NCBI GenBank assembly: GCA_963706555.1
Contig: OY970164.1
Span: 1,674,001 to 1,738,000, forward strand
Source: Bog-473 sp963706555
Lineage (GTDB): Bacteria > Actinomycetota > Acidimicrobiia > Acidimicrobiales > RAAP-2
Direction: 5' to 3'
Length of the DNA stretch: 64,000 bases
Every line of letters starts with the position of its first letter. Position 1 is the stretch's first letter. The notes under the pieces were generated by a model. The model ran no database searches. It worked only from the letters and a program-made list of their open reading frames with translations, and had not been told where the DNA came from. Below are positions 47,043-56,289 of the stretch, piece after piece. The position numbers and the translations under genes are program-made.

Positions 47043-48659
47043 GTGGAGAACCCGCCCACCGAGCGCCCGGATCTCCTGCTCGACCCCAAAGCCGACCCTG
47101 GCGCCGCCGCCCTCGGGGCCAGCGGCGCCGAAGCGTCGGTAGCCCCGAGCTGGCCCGTCCTTCTTCGTCACCGCGTCGTCGGCCGGGCCGAGCGCAGTCC
47201 CCGCTACCGCTGGTGGGCCCTCGCCGCGCTGTTGGCCGGATTGCTCTCGCTCAACATCACCTTCACGGTCTTCGTCGTGGCACTCCCCACCGTCAGGGCG
47301 GAGTTCCACACCAACTTCTCGGTACTGACCTGGGTCTCGACCGGCCCGCTCCTGGCCTTTGGCATCGCGGCGCCGTTCTTCGGCAAGGCAGGCGACCTCT
47401 TCGGGCACCGGCGGCTCTATCTCTTCGGGTTGGGCGGGGCCATGGTGAGCGCCGTCCTCACGGCCACCGCGCCGACCGTGGGCGTGCTGATCTTCGCCCG
47501 CGCGCTCGATGGTGTGCAGGGCGCCGCGACAGGGACCGCGTCCATGGCCTTGATCCTGCAGTTGTTCGACCGGGAGGAGCGGGTCAAAGCACTGGGGTGG
47601 TGGTCTCTGGTCGCGGCGGGTGGTCCCGTCCTCGGCGTGACGCTGGGCTCGCCGGTGATCCAGTTCCTCGGGTGGCGTGCCCTGTTCTGGGGGCAGCTCA
47701 TCCTCCTGGTCGTCGCCGCCTTGGTGGTCGCGCTCATTCTGCCGTCGCGGCACCGGGCCCATCGGGGGCCGGCCGTCGAGCCACCCGGCGAAGACGGCGC
47801 GGAGGCGGCCTGGGAGGGGATGGACTGGGTCGGCAGCTGGAGCCTGGCCGGTGCCGTGACGGCGGCGATGCTCGTGCTGAGCCTCGGTCCGATCGCCGGG
47901 TGGACGTCGGTGTGGGTGATCCTCTCGGGTCTCGGCGCCGTCGCCCTGAGCGTGCTGTTCGTGTGGCGCGAGCTCACGTTCGCCACCCCGCTCATCCCGA
48001 CCAGGTACCTGCGCCGCCGCAACTTCGTGTTCCCCCTGGCCATGCAGGGATGCTCCAATTTCGCCTATTTTGGGGGGTTTTTCCTGTTTCCGTTGCTCAT
48101 GGAGCAGGTCTACGGCTATTCCATCTCGGAGGTGGGGTTCGTCTCCGTGGCCCGCCCTCTCGTGTACGGGCTCAGCGCCCCGATCGCCGGCTATATGACG
48201 GTGCGAACAGGCGAACGGGTGGCCACCGTCGCCGGCGCCTCGTCGGTGCTGGTGTCCATGATCCTCTTCGCCACCCTTGCGCCCACATCGGGCCTGGGGA
48301 TCATTGTGGTGGCGCTCGCCCTCTCGGGTCTCGGCATGGGCATCGCCCTGCCGGCGGCATCGTCGACCATGTCCAACGAAGTGGCGGAGGCGGAGTACGG
48401 GGTGATGAGCGCGGCCCAGCTGCTGGCTTCGCAGGTGGGCGAGGTCGCGGGTATCCAGGTGGTGTTGACACTTCAGGAGTCGTTCGCCCGCCATGCCGGT
48501 CTCGCCGACGTGCACCACTCCTCCAACCTCCTGCACAGCTTCCAGGTGGGCTTCTGGGTGGCCGCGTTCGTGGCCGCCCTCGGCGTCGTCGCGGCCACGT
48601 TCATCCGGCCCCTGGCCCGTGGCGCCAAGGCGACGGCCTTGAGCACCGCACCCCCCTGA
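47043..48659 (+). CDS. DHA2-type MFS drug exporter
   Basis: 538 residues with about 14 membrane segments, as in EmrB/QacA transporters. Motif A GKAGDLFGHRRLYLFG, motif C-like AAGGPVLGVTLGSPVIQFLGWR and NITFTVFVVALPTVRAEF in segment 1 are seen. It probably exports drugs or metabolites using the proton gradient. About 50 N-terminal residues before the first membrane span are charged and poorly conserved in style, so a later start is possible. The GTG abuts a 14-bp repeat array, and the stop lies in a 17-bp repeat. Confidence 0.86.
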   Translation: MENPPTERPDLLLDPKADPGAAALGASGAEASVAPSWPVLLRHRVVGRAERSPRYRWWALAALLAGLLSLNITFTVFVVALPTVRAEFHTNFSVLTWVSTGPLLAFGIAAPFFGKAGDLFGHRRLYLFGLGGAMVSAVLTATAPTVGVLIFARALDGVQGAATGTASMALILQLFDREERVKALGWWSLVAAGGPVLGVTLGSPVIQFLGWRALFWGQLILLVVAALVVALILPSRHRAHRGPAVEPPGEDGAEAAWEGMDWVGSWSLAGAVTAAMLVLSLGPIAGWTSVWVILSGLGAVALSVLFVWRELTFATPLIPTRYLRRRNFVFPLAMQGCSNFAYFGGFFLFPLLMEQVYGYSISEVGFVSVARPLVYGLSAPIAGYMTVRTGERVATVAGASSVLVSMILFATLAPTSGLGIIVVALALSGLGMGIALPAASSTMSNEVAEAEYGVMSAAQLLASQVGEVAGIQVVLTLQESFARHAGLADVHHSSNLLHSFQVGFWVAAFVAALGVVAATFIRPLARGAKATALSTAPP

Positions 48660-48708
48660 GCACCGCGCTCCCCTGACGGGCGCACTCCCCTGAGCACCGC
48701 ACCCCCGG
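48641..48708 (+). repeat. 17-bp tandem repeat at the end of the exporter gene
   Basis: Four head-to-tail copies of a GAGCACCGCACCCCCCT-like unit begin at 48641, 48658, 48675 and 48692. The exporter stop lies across the first junction (48657-48659). Confidence 0.75.
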
Positions 48709-48717
48709 TAGGCGGTC

Positions 48718-49128
48718 CTAGGAGGTGATCTCCTTGAGCCGGTTGGCCATTTCCGCCGCGCTCGAGTCGGCCCCGACCGGCGCCGTCTGCAGCGCCATCA
48801 GTTTGCCCATGTCCCCTTCGACCCGGACCTTGCCGGCCATGAAGGCCTGCATTCCCACCTGCGGATTGCCATCGATCAGGATCGCCTTGGCGGTGTCATA
48901 GTCGACGGTGACCTTGAGATCCTGGTTCTCGATGTGCCCGACGTCGAGGACGAGCTCGCCGCTCGAGGTGTCCATGTGGGCATCGATGTCCTTGTCCCCG
49001 AAGGGGACCGCGGTGACGACCAGGTTCATGCGGACCGGGTGGGGGAACGGAACCGCCTTTCCCTCGTAGTCGGCGCGGATGCGACGGGCTTCCTCCAACC
49101 ACTCGTCACTCAAGAACGGGTACGGCAT
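48718..49128 (-). CDS. SCP2-like sterol/lipid-binding protein
   Basis: 136 residues from the ATG at 49128 with AGGAG seven bases upstream. The SCP2 pattern is visible in LVLDVGHIENQDLKVTVDYDT, AILIDGNPQVGMQAFMAGKV and VEGDMGKLMALQ. Such domains bind acyl-CoA, sterol or fatty acids. No catalytic residues. It is divergent from the esterase gene, with a shared 115-base promoter region. Confidence 0.82.
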   Translation of the reverse strand: MPYPFLSDEWLEEARRIRADYEGKAVPFPHPVRMNLVVTAVPFGDKDIDAHMDTSSGELVLDVGHIENQDLKVTVDYDTAKAILIDGNPQVGMQAFMAGKVRVEGDMGKLMALQTAPVGADSSAAEMANRLKEITS

Positions 49129-49243
49129 CGAGATGCTCCTTCGTCGGCGTCGTGATCTGACTGCATGGGGGACGGCCCGATCGGCACACAGGGCCTCCTT
49201 GCCCGGCGGAACGTTAGTCGGCTCCTCAGTAGGATGGTCGCGC

Positions 49244-50008
49244 GTGACTGCCCCCATTCTTCCTGGCGCTGAGCCTTATTCCGCCGTCGGCGACGCCCGC
49301 GGGGCGTTGGTCCTGCACGGGTTCACCGGCAATCCCCAGTCGATGCGCGGGCTGGCGGTGGCCCTGGCCGACGCCGGCCTGACAGTGGAGTTGCCGCTGC
49401 TTCCCGGGCACGGCACCGCCGTTGAGGACATGGTCCCCACCCGGTGGGAGGACTGGTCGGCCGCCGCCGAGGCGGGCTATGCCGAGTTGGCGGCGCGATG
49501 CGAGGCCGTCGTGGTCGTGGGCCTCTCCATGGGTGGCACCCTGAGTGTCTGGCTGGGGGAGCGGCACCCCGAGATCGCCGCACTCGTGCTCGTCAACCCC
49601 CTGATCGAGCCGCCCGATGCCGACACGGTGGCGTTCATCGACGCGCTGATCGACGGCGGCGACGAGCTGGCCCCCGGGGTCGGGTCCGACATCGCCCAGG
49701 AGGGTGCGGTCGAATCGGCGTACCCCGAATTGCCGCTCCGCGCCGCGCGCTCGCTCTTCGGGGCCGCCACCGCGATCTCCGCGGAGCTCGGCACGCTCAC
49801 CTGCCCCATCCTGCTGTTCTCGAGCACCCAGGACCATGTGGTGGCGCCGGTCTCGGGCGACCGCCTGGTCGAAGGGGTCAGCGGACCGGTGGAGCGGATC
49901 GTGCTGGAGCGCAGCTTCCATGTGGCCACCCTCGACTACGACAAGGAGGAGATCGAGAAACGGACCGTGGCGTTCGTCAGCGACCTCCTCCCCCCGGCGG
50001 GGGCATGA
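49244..50008 (+). CDS. Alpha/beta-hydrolase, carboxylesterase / monoacylglycerol lipase type
   Basis: 254 residues from the GTG at 49244; TAGGAT is eight bases upstream. Oxyanion segment ALVLHGFTGNPQSM, nucleophile Ser95 in VGLSMGGTLSV, Asp in SSTQDHVVAP and His in ERSFHVATLDYD complete the triad. It resembles the short-chain Est30 carboxylesterases. Its stop overlaps gatC by ATGA, so it leads the gatCAB operon, an arrangement with no obvious functional link. Confidence 0.88.
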   Translation: MTAPILPGAEPYSAVGDARGALVLHGFTGNPQSMRGLAVALADAGLTVELPLLPGHGTAVEDMVPTRWEDWSAAAEAGYAELAARCEAVVVVGLSMGGTLSVWLGERHPEIAALVLVNPLIEPPDADTVAFIDALIDGGDELAPGVGSDIAQEGAVESAYPELPLRAARSLFGAATAISAELGTLTCPILLFSSTQDHVVAPVSGDRLVEGVSGPVERIVLERSFHVATLDYDKEEIEKRTVAFVSDLLPPAGA

Positions 50009-50346
50009 CCGGCGCTCCAGAGCCGGGCCACCACGACAGCGGGAGCCCCGGACACCTCAGCCGCGACGACGTGATCCATGTGGCCAACCTGGCCCGGCTG
50101 ACCCTGCGCGAGGACGAGGTCGATCTCTTCACCGCGCAGCTGCGGACCGTGCTCGACCATGCGGCCGATGTCGCAGCGCTCGATCTGTCGCATCTCGCTC
50201 CCATGGCCCATCCGCTCCCGGTCGAGAACGTGCTGCGACCCGATGAACCGCGCCCGAGCCTGGACCGGGCCGAGGTGCTCGCGGCTGCACCATCGGTGGA
50301 AGACCACCGGTTCCGGGTGCCGCGGATCGGCGGTGAGGCACCGTGA
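50005..50346 (+). CDS. gatC: Asp/Glu-tRNA amidotransferase subunit C
   Basis: 113 residues. HLSRDDVIHVANLARLTL and MAHPLPVENVLRPDEP are the family hallmarks. GatC wraps around GatA and GatB and stabilises the transamidosome that makes Gln-tRNA(Gln) or Asn-tRNA(Asn). Overlaps with the esterase stop upstream and the gatA start downstream show tight coupling. Confidence 0.94.
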   Translation: MTGAPEPGHHDSGSPGHLSRDDVIHVANLARLTLREDEVDLFTAQLRTVLDHAADVAALDLSHLAPMAHPLPVENVLRPDEPRPSLDRAEVLAAAPSVEDHRFRVPRIGGEAP

Positions 50347-51779
50347 TGAGCGCACGGGCGACGGCGGAGGCCGTGCGGTCGGGTGAGCGCTCAGCGCGCG
50401 AGGTGACCGAGGAGGCCCTGGCGGCCGTGGCGGCACGCGACGGCGAGACCCACGCCTTCTTGGCGGTGCTGACGGACAATGCCCTGGCCGAGGCGGCCGC
50501 GGTCGACGGCGCCGTCGCGCGGGGGCGGGATCCGGGCCCATTGGCCGGGGTGCCGGTGGCGCTCAAGGACAACCTCTGCACACGGGGGATCCCGACCACG
50601 TGTGGGTCGAAGATCCTCGACGGCTGGCGTCCGCCCTATGACGCCACCGTGGTGGAACTGCTGCGGGCCGCCGGTGCGATCGCGCTGGGCAAGACGAACA
50701 TGGATGAGTTCGCCATGGGGAGCTCGACGGAAAACTCCGCCTTCGGGCCGACCCGCAATCCGCGCGACAGCGACAAGGTGCCGGGCGGCAGCAGTGGCGG
50801 CTCGGCCGCTGCCGTCGCCGCGGGGTTCACGCCACTCGCCCTCGGATCCGATACCGGCGGATCGATCCGTCAACCGGCTGCGCTCTGCGGCGTCGTCGGC
50901 ATGAAACCGACCTACGGACGGGTCTCGCGCTACGGGCTGGTGGCGTTCGCCAGTTCGCTCGACCAGATCGGGCCCTTTGCAAGCACGGTCGAAGATGCCG
51001 CACTGCTCTACGACGTCGTGGCGCAGCACGATCCCTGCGACACCACCTCCCTGCGCCTCGCTGCACCGTCGACCCTCGAGGTCGTGGGCGCCGGCGTGGA
51101 CGGGGTGCGGATCGGCCTGTGCCCCGAGCTCATTGAGGGCTGCGCGCCCGACGTCAGCGCGCGTGTGTACGAAGCGGCGGAGGCGTTGGCGGCGGCAGGG
51201 GCAAAGGTGGAGGAGATCAGCGTCCCCGAGTTCGGCTTCGGCCTCTCGGCGTATTACATCATCGCTCCGGCTGAGGCCTCTTCGAACCTGGCCCGCTACG
51301 ACGGGGTGCGGTACGGCCTGCGGGTCGAGGGCGACGACGCGGCGGCCATGAACCTGGCCACGAGGACCGCCGGTTTCGGGGACGAGGTGAAGCGCCGCAT
51401 CATGCTGGGGACCTACGCGCTGTCGGCTGGCTACTACGACGCCTACTACGCCCAGGCGCAGCGCGTCCGGACTCTGGTCGTCCAGGCCTTCGAGCGGGCC
51501 TATGCGTCCGTCGACGTCCTGCTGGGCGCCACCGCTCCCACGACTGCGTTCGCGCTGGGCGACAAGGTGAACGACCCCATGGCCATGTACATGAACGACA
51601 TCTGCACCATCCCGTCCAACCTGGCCGGCCACCCCGCGCTGTCGGTGCCCTTCGGGGTGGGGGCCGACGGCCTCCCGGTCGGCATCCAGGTCCTGGCCCC
51701 GGCGCTGGCCGAGCAGGTGCTCTTCCAGGTCGCCGGCGCGGTTGAGGCGGCCGCCCCGAGAACGGAGTGGTCCCTATGA
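50343..51779 (+). CDS. gatA: Asp/Glu-tRNA amidotransferase subunit A
   Basis: 478 residues. Amidase-signature catalytic triad: K75 in VALKDNLCT, the cis-Ser of VPGGSSGGSAAAVA (about 150) and the nucleophile of GSDTGGSIRQPA (about 173). It hydrolyses glutamine and supplies ammonia to GatB. The GTG at 50343 overlaps the gatC stop; an ATG follows immediately. Confidence 0.96.
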   Translation: MMSARATAEAVRSGERSAREVTEEALAAVAARDGETHAFLAVLTDNALAEAAAVDGAVARGRDPGPLAGVPVALKDNLCTRGIPTTCGSKILDGWRPPYDATVVELLRAAGAIALGKTNMDEFAMGSSTENSAFGPTRNPRDSDKVPGGSSGGSAAAVAAGFTPLALGSDTGGSIRQPAALCGVVGMKPTYGRVSRYGLVAFASSLDQIGPFASTVEDAALLYDVVAQHDPCDTTSLRLAAPSTLEVVGAGVDGVRIGLCPELIEGCAPDVSARVYEAAEALAAAGAKVEEISVPEFGFGLSAYYIIAPAEASSNLARYDGVRYGLRVEGDDAAAMNLATRTAGFGDEVKRRIMLGTYALSAGYYDAYYAQAQRVRTLVVQAFERAYASVDVLLGATAPTTAFALGDKVNDPMAMYMNDICTIPSNLAGHPALSVPFGVGADGLPVGIQVLAPALAEQVLFQVAGAVEAAAPRTEWSL

Positions 51780-53275
51780 GCACGCACACCGAAACGGGCA
51801 CGGGCCCCGACACGGGCACGGGCAACGAGACGGGCACGGGCAACGAGACCGTCTGGGAGACGGTGATCGGCCTCGAGGTGCACTGCGAGTTGGCGACGAC
51901 GACGAAGCTCTTCTGCGGCTGCCGCAACAAGTTCGGCGAAGAACCGAACACGAATATCTGCCCGGTCTGCCTCGGCCTCCCCGGATCGTTGCCCGTGCTC
52001 AACGCCCAGGCCGTGGAACTGGCCATGCGCATCGGGACGGCCCTGCACTGCGACATCCACGCCTCGAGCTTCGCCCGCAAAAACTACTTCTATCCCGATC
52101 AGGCCAAGGACTATCAGATCAGCCAGTACGACGAACCGATCAACCTCGGGGGCTGGCTCGAGCTGCCCGGAGGGTTCCGTGTCGGCGTCACGCGGGCCCA
52201 TCTCGAAGAGGACACGGGGAAACTGACCCACGTCGGCGCGGGCGGCCGTATCGACTCGGCCCACCACGCCCTCGTCGACTACAACCGCTCCGGCGTCCCG
52301 CTGGTGGAGATCGTGAGCGAGCCCGACATCCGTTCGGCCGCGCAAGCGCGGGCCTATGCATCCGAGCTGCGCGGGATCCTCGTGGCCACGGGCGCATCGG
52401 ATGGTCGCCTGGAGGAAGGGTCGATGCGGTTCGACGCCAACGTCTCGGTGCGTCCGCTGGGTGCGGCCTCGTTCGGGACGCGCTGCGAAATCAAGAACCT
52501 CAACTCGCTCCGCTCCCTCGGTCGCGCCATCGAGTACGAAGCACAGCGCCAGATTGCGTTGATCGAGAGCGGAGATTCGGTCAGTCAGGAGACGCGGCAC
52601 TGGGACGAGGCAGCGGGTCGCACCCAGACGATGCGCTCGAAGGAGGAAGCAAACGACTACCGCTACTTCCCCGAGCCCGACCTGGTCCCACTGGTGCCCG
52701 ACGCCGAGTGGCAGGAGCGGGTCCGCCTGGCCATGGGCCCCATGCCCGCCGACCGTCGAGCGGCCCTGGTCGAGCTGGTCGGTGGGTCGGCCAGTGACGC
52801 GGAATCGGACCAGATTCGCGCCGTGGTCGACCTCGGTCTGGACGAGCTGGTCGTCGAAGCCGTGCGGGGCGGCGCCCCGGTCCGGCTGGCGCTGGCCCGG
52901 GCCGCCAACGAGCTGGCGGCAGAGGGGGAGGCCGGCCTGGCGCTGCCGCGGTCCTCATTCGTCACGCTGCTCGAGATGGAGTCGAACGGCGAGTTGTCAG
53001 CCACGCAGTCCAAGGCCGTGCTGAGCGCGGCGGTCGCCAGGGTCGGGAGCGATCCCCGGGAGTTGGCGCGGGAGATGGGCTTCGAGGCGCTCGGCGCCGA
53101 CGCCTTGACGGCCGTCGTGGCCGACGTGGTGGCGGCCCACCCCGAGGAGTGGGCCCGTTACGTCGACGGCAATGACAAGTTGTTCGGCTTCTTCACCGGG
53201 GCCGTCATGAAGGCGACGTCGGGCCAGGCCAACGGCAAAGAAGTGGCAGCGGAGCTCAGGCGGCTGCGCGGTTAG
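51776..53275 (+). CDS. gatB: Asp/Glu-tRNA amidotransferase subunit B
   Basis: 499 residues. The catalytic cradle starts WETVIGLEVHCEL and includes YFYPDQAKDYQISQYD, DYNRSGVPLVEIV and the RYFPEPDL motif; a C-terminal YqeY-like tail domain ends at 53275. It phosphorylates and transamidates mischarged Glu/Asp-tRNA. About 20 N-terminal residues are a Thr-Gly-Asn repeat produced by an 18-bp duplication. ATG overlaps the gatA stop. The end overlaps the convergent TetR gene by four bases. Confidence 0.95.
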   Translation: MSTHTETGTGPDTGTGNETGTGNETVWETVIGLEVHCELATTTKLFCGCRNKFGEEPNTNICPVCLGLPGSLPVLNAQAVELAMRIGTALHCDIHASSFARKNYFYPDQAKDYQISQYDEPINLGGWLELPGGFRVGVTRAHLEEDTGKLTHVGAGGRIDSAHHALVDYNRSGVPLVEIVSEPDIRSAAQARAYASELRGILVATGASDGRLEEGSMRFDANVSVRPLGAASFGTRCEIKNLNSLRSLGRAIEYEAQRQIALIESGDSVSQETRHWDEAAGRTQTMRSKEEANDYRYFPEPDLVPLVPDAEWQERVRLAMGPMPADRRAALVELVGGSASDAESDQIRAVVDLGLDELVVEAVRGGAPVRLALARAANELAAEGEAGLALPRSSFVTLLEMESNGELSATQSKAVLSAAVARVGSDPRELAREMGFEALGADALTAVVADVVAAHPEEWARYVDGNDKLFGFFTGAVMKATSGQANGKEVAAELRRLRG

Positions 53276-53915
53276 CTCAGTTCGTGTGCACCGGCCTCGA
53301 CGGACGCGGCGCGGTCCTCCAACTCGCCGGCGCTGTAGCGGTCCAGCGTTGGCCCGGCCCAGCGACCGATGTCGGCGGGTGGGGCCGTCGAGAGTGGCGG
53401 GACGCGCAGGACGTACCTGGCGAACGCCAATCCGAGCAGCTGTGACGCCACGAGGCCCCGACGGACGTCGGAGGTTGCCTCGCTTTCGCCGGGGATCGCC
53501 CCGATCTGTTCCCAGACCCTCTCCTTGACGAACTGGCGGAAGGCATCGGCCACGGTCGGCGAAGCCGCCATCGCCCCGGCGCACGAGACGAACGACGACC
53601 CGGTGCCCTCGGCGAGATCCCACATGGTGAGGAAACCCTCCACAGTGGCGCCGCCGCTGAAGCCGGACGAGACGGTTTCCGAGCGGGCGGCGAGATGCAC
53701 CTCGCGGGGTCGAATGGGAGTGCCATGGCCGCGATGAACAGGTCCGCCTTCCCGTCGAAGTAGTGGTGGACGAGGGCGGCGTCCACCCCCGCGGCCCGGG
53801 CTACCGCGCGCAGGCTGGCACCCTCGTACCCCTGGGCGGCGAAGGTCTCCCTGGCCGCCCGGACGATCTCCTCCCGCGCGTTGCCCTTGCCGGGACGCCG
53901 GCCGCCGGGGCTCAT
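53272..53915 (-). CDS. TetR-family repressor (one frameshift)
   Basis: About 214 residues when corrected. The N-terminal HTH (AREEIVRAARETFAAQGYEG, LRAVARAAGVDAALVHHYF) is in one frame, the ligand-binding part (EVHLAARSETVSSGFSGG, to AGAHELS) in another. One base is missing from the G run 53706-53709 (plus strand), which would restore LPFDPREVHLAARS. Divergent from an MMPL exporter, with two repeats between them, so it probably represses that exporter. Confidence 0.83.
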
Positions 53916-53949
53916 GGGGTCACGTCCCCCCGGTGGTTGCGCAGGATAT

Positions 53950-53994
53950 ATTCACCACTAGTGAATTCTATGCTAAAACTCATCAATGGTGAAT
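53950..53994. promoter_or_regulatory. Pair of TetR-type operators between tetR and the MMPL gene
   Basis: ATTCAC-N5-GTGAAT (53950-53966) is a perfect inverted repeat. ACTCAT-N5-GTGAAT (53978-53994) has the same spacing with one imperfect arm. Their centres are 28 bases apart. The AT-rich stretch between the genes also holds TATATT and TATGCT boxes that may be -10 elements, so binding would block both promoters. Confidence 0.65.
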
Positions 53995-54008
53995 CCTAGG
54001 GCGTCCGG

Positions 54009-56279
54009 TTGACCTCCGGGACGACGGCAGGGCGCCCCTCCGGGACGACGGTCGAACGTCCGTCCGGGTCGGCTCCCGGCGCGGCGCCCACGTCTGCGTT
54101 GGGCCGCTGGGCGGCTCGTTGTTACGACCACCGTCGGACCGTCCTCCTGGTGTGGATCCTCTTGATCATCGGCGTCACGGCCATTGCCCAGGTGGTCGGT
54201 ACCCGCTTCCAGAACGACTTCACGGCCGGGGACACACCCTCACAGCAGGCCGCCGACATCCTGGCGGCGAGATTCCCGGCCCGGTCGGGTGACACCGCCG
54301 ACGTCGTCTTTCACACCGCCGCCCCGGTCGGCTCGGCGGCGAACCGGGCCGCCATCGACGACGTGGTGCAACGTCTCAAGCCAATGTCGCACGTGGTCGG
54401 CGTGACCGGGCCGTTCTCTCCCGGTGCCGCGCGGCAAGTGGCGGCAAACGGGCACACCGCCTATGCCGTGGTCCAGTTCGACACGACGGCGGACCACCTG
54501 CCGGCGGCTTCGGTCAAGGCGGTCATCGCGTCGGCGGAGAGCGCCGCGCACAGCGGGTTCGAGGTCGCGTTGGGCGGAAACCCCATCTCCTCGGTGATCA
54601 CGGCTGCGCCCGGGTCCAGCGAGGGCATCGGTATCACCGCGGCCATCCTCATCATGTTGCTCGCGTTCGGATCGGTCGTGGCCATGGGTCTGCCGATCAT
54701 CACCGCTCTCTTCGGACTCGGGGTCGGTATCGCGCTCTTGGAATTGGTGACGCACCTCCTCGTTGTGCCGACGTTCGCGCCCGAGATGGCCGCCATGATC
54801 GGCATCGGCGTGGGCATCGATTACGCGTTGTTCATCGCGACGCGCTACCGCCAAGGGCTCTTCGAGGGGCGCGGGCCACGCGATGCAGTCATCGTGTCGC
54901 TCATGACGTCGGGGCGTTCGGTGCTTTTCGCCGGGAGCACGGTGGTGATCTCGCTCTTCGGTCTCTTCCTCATCGGCCAGGCCTACATGATCGGACTGGC
55001 CACCGCGTGCATCGTGGCCGTGCTCCTCGTCCTCCTGGCGGCGCTCACCTTGCTGCCCGCCTTGCTCGGCTTTGCCGGCGAAGCCATCGACAAGCTCCAT
55101 GTCCCCGGCCTGTTGCAGAGCGGCGGCCCCCCGCCGCCCGACGGGTTCTGGTTCCGGTGGAGCCGCTTCGTGCAGCGGCGGGCGTGGGTGACCGGCACCG
55201 TGGCCGTGCTCGTGCTGGTGCTGTTGGCACTCCCGCTCTTCAGCATGCGGCTTGCGTTCACCGACGCCGGCAACGATCCACCGTCGCTGACGACCCGTCA
55301 GGCCTACGACCTGCTGGCGCAGGGGTTCGGCCCGGGATTCAACGGTCCGCTCGTGGTGGCGGTGTCGCTCCCCGGACCCGCGGCCGCCCCGACCGTTGCG
55401 CATCTGCGCGCCGCCATTGCGGACACGTCCGGCGTGGCCTACGTGGTGCCGCCCCAGTTCAACGCCACGAAGAGCGGAGCGGTTCTCGTGGCGTACCCGA
55501 CGACGGCGCCGCAAGCGGCCGCCACCGAGGCGCTGGTGCGCACGTTGCGCAGCGACGTGATCCCCGCCGTGGTCAGCGGTACCCGCGTCGACGCGCAGGT
55601 CGGCGGTGAGACCGCGGTGAGCGTTGACGCTGCCACCTTCCTCGGGAACCGGCTACTGCTCGTGATCGGCGCCGTACTGGTCCTTTCGTTCCTCCTCCTC
55701 ATGGCGGTCTTCCGCTCCGTCGTGCTGCCTCTCAAGGCCGTCGTTATGAACCTGCTCAGTGTGGGCGCGGCCTACGGCGTGATGGTGGCCGTCTTCCAGT
55801 GGGGCTGGTTGGGCAGCGTCGTGGGGATAGGCCGGACCGGGCCCATCGATCCGTGGATCCCGGTGACGATGTTCACCATCCTCTTCGGGTTGTCCATGGA
55901 CTACGAGGTCTTCTTGTTGTCCCGCATCCGGGAAGGCTGGCTGCAGACGGGCGACAATTCCCTCGCCGTGGCCGACGGGTTGGCCGTGACCGGGCGCGTC
56001 ATCACCGCCGCGGCGGCGATCATGTTCTGTGTCTTCGCGTCGTTCGTCATCAAGGATCCGCTGCACATCTTGAAGGTTTTCGGCTTCGGGCTCGCCGTCG
56101 CCGTGGCGCTCGACGTCACGTTGGTGCGCATGGTCCTCGTCCCGTCGTTGATGGAACTTCTCGGAGAGCGGAACTGGTGGATGCCGCGCTCCCTCCAGCG
56201 GCGCATTCCCACCCTCGGGGCCGAGGTGACGCCGCCGCCAGTGTCGGTCCACGCCTGGGAAGCCGAACCCGCGCACTAG
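54009..56279 (+). CDS. MMPL-family RND transporter
   Basis: 756 residues. Two halves, each with one helix, a large extracytoplasmic domain and a five-helix bundle; MIGIGVGIDYALFIATRYR and ILFGLSMDYEVFLLSRIRE are the paired transmembrane motifs that carry the proton-relay aspartates. It exports lipids or drugs in actinobacteria. The TTG at 54009 is the longest reading but has no clear ribosome site; a start further in, before ALGRWAARCYDHRR, is possible. It is controlled, by inference, by the divergent TetR protein. Confidence 0.87.
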   Translation: MTSGTTAGRPSGTTVERPSGSAPGAAPTSALGRWAARCYDHRRTVLLVWILLIIGVTAIAQVVGTRFQNDFTAGDTPSQQAADILAARFPARSGDTADVVFHTAAPVGSAANRAAIDDVVQRLKPMSHVVGVTGPFSPGAARQVAANGHTAYAVVQFDTTADHLPAASVKAVIASAESAAHSGFEVALGGNPISSVITAAPGSSEGIGITAAILIMLLAFGSVVAMGLPIITALFGLGVGIALLELVTHLLVVPTFAPEMAAMIGIGVGIDYALFIATRYRQGLFEGRGPRDAVIVSLMTSGRSVLFAGSTVVISLFGLFLIGQAYMIGLATACIVAVLLVLLAALTLLPALLGFAGEAIDKLHVPGLLQSGGPPPPDGFWFRWSRFVQRRAWVTGTVAVLVLVLLALPLFSMRLAFTDAGNDPPSLTTRQAYDLLAQGFGPGFNGPLVVAVSLPGPAAAPTVAHLRAAIADTSGVAYVVPPQFNATKSGAVLVAYPTTAPQAAATEALVRTLRSDVIPAVVSGTRVDAQVGGETAVSVDAATFLGNRLLLVIGAVLVLSFLLLMAVFRSVVLPLKAVVMNLLSVGAAYGVMVAVFQWGWLGSVVGIGRTGPIDPWIPVTMFTILFGLSMDYEVFLLSRIREGWLQTGDNSLAVADGLAVTGRVITAAAAIMFCVFASFVIKDPLHILKVFGFGLAVAVALDVTLVRMVLVPSLMELLGERNWWMPRSLQRRIPTLGAEVTPPPVSVHAWEAEPAH

Positions 56280-56289
56280 TTTGGGTTCC

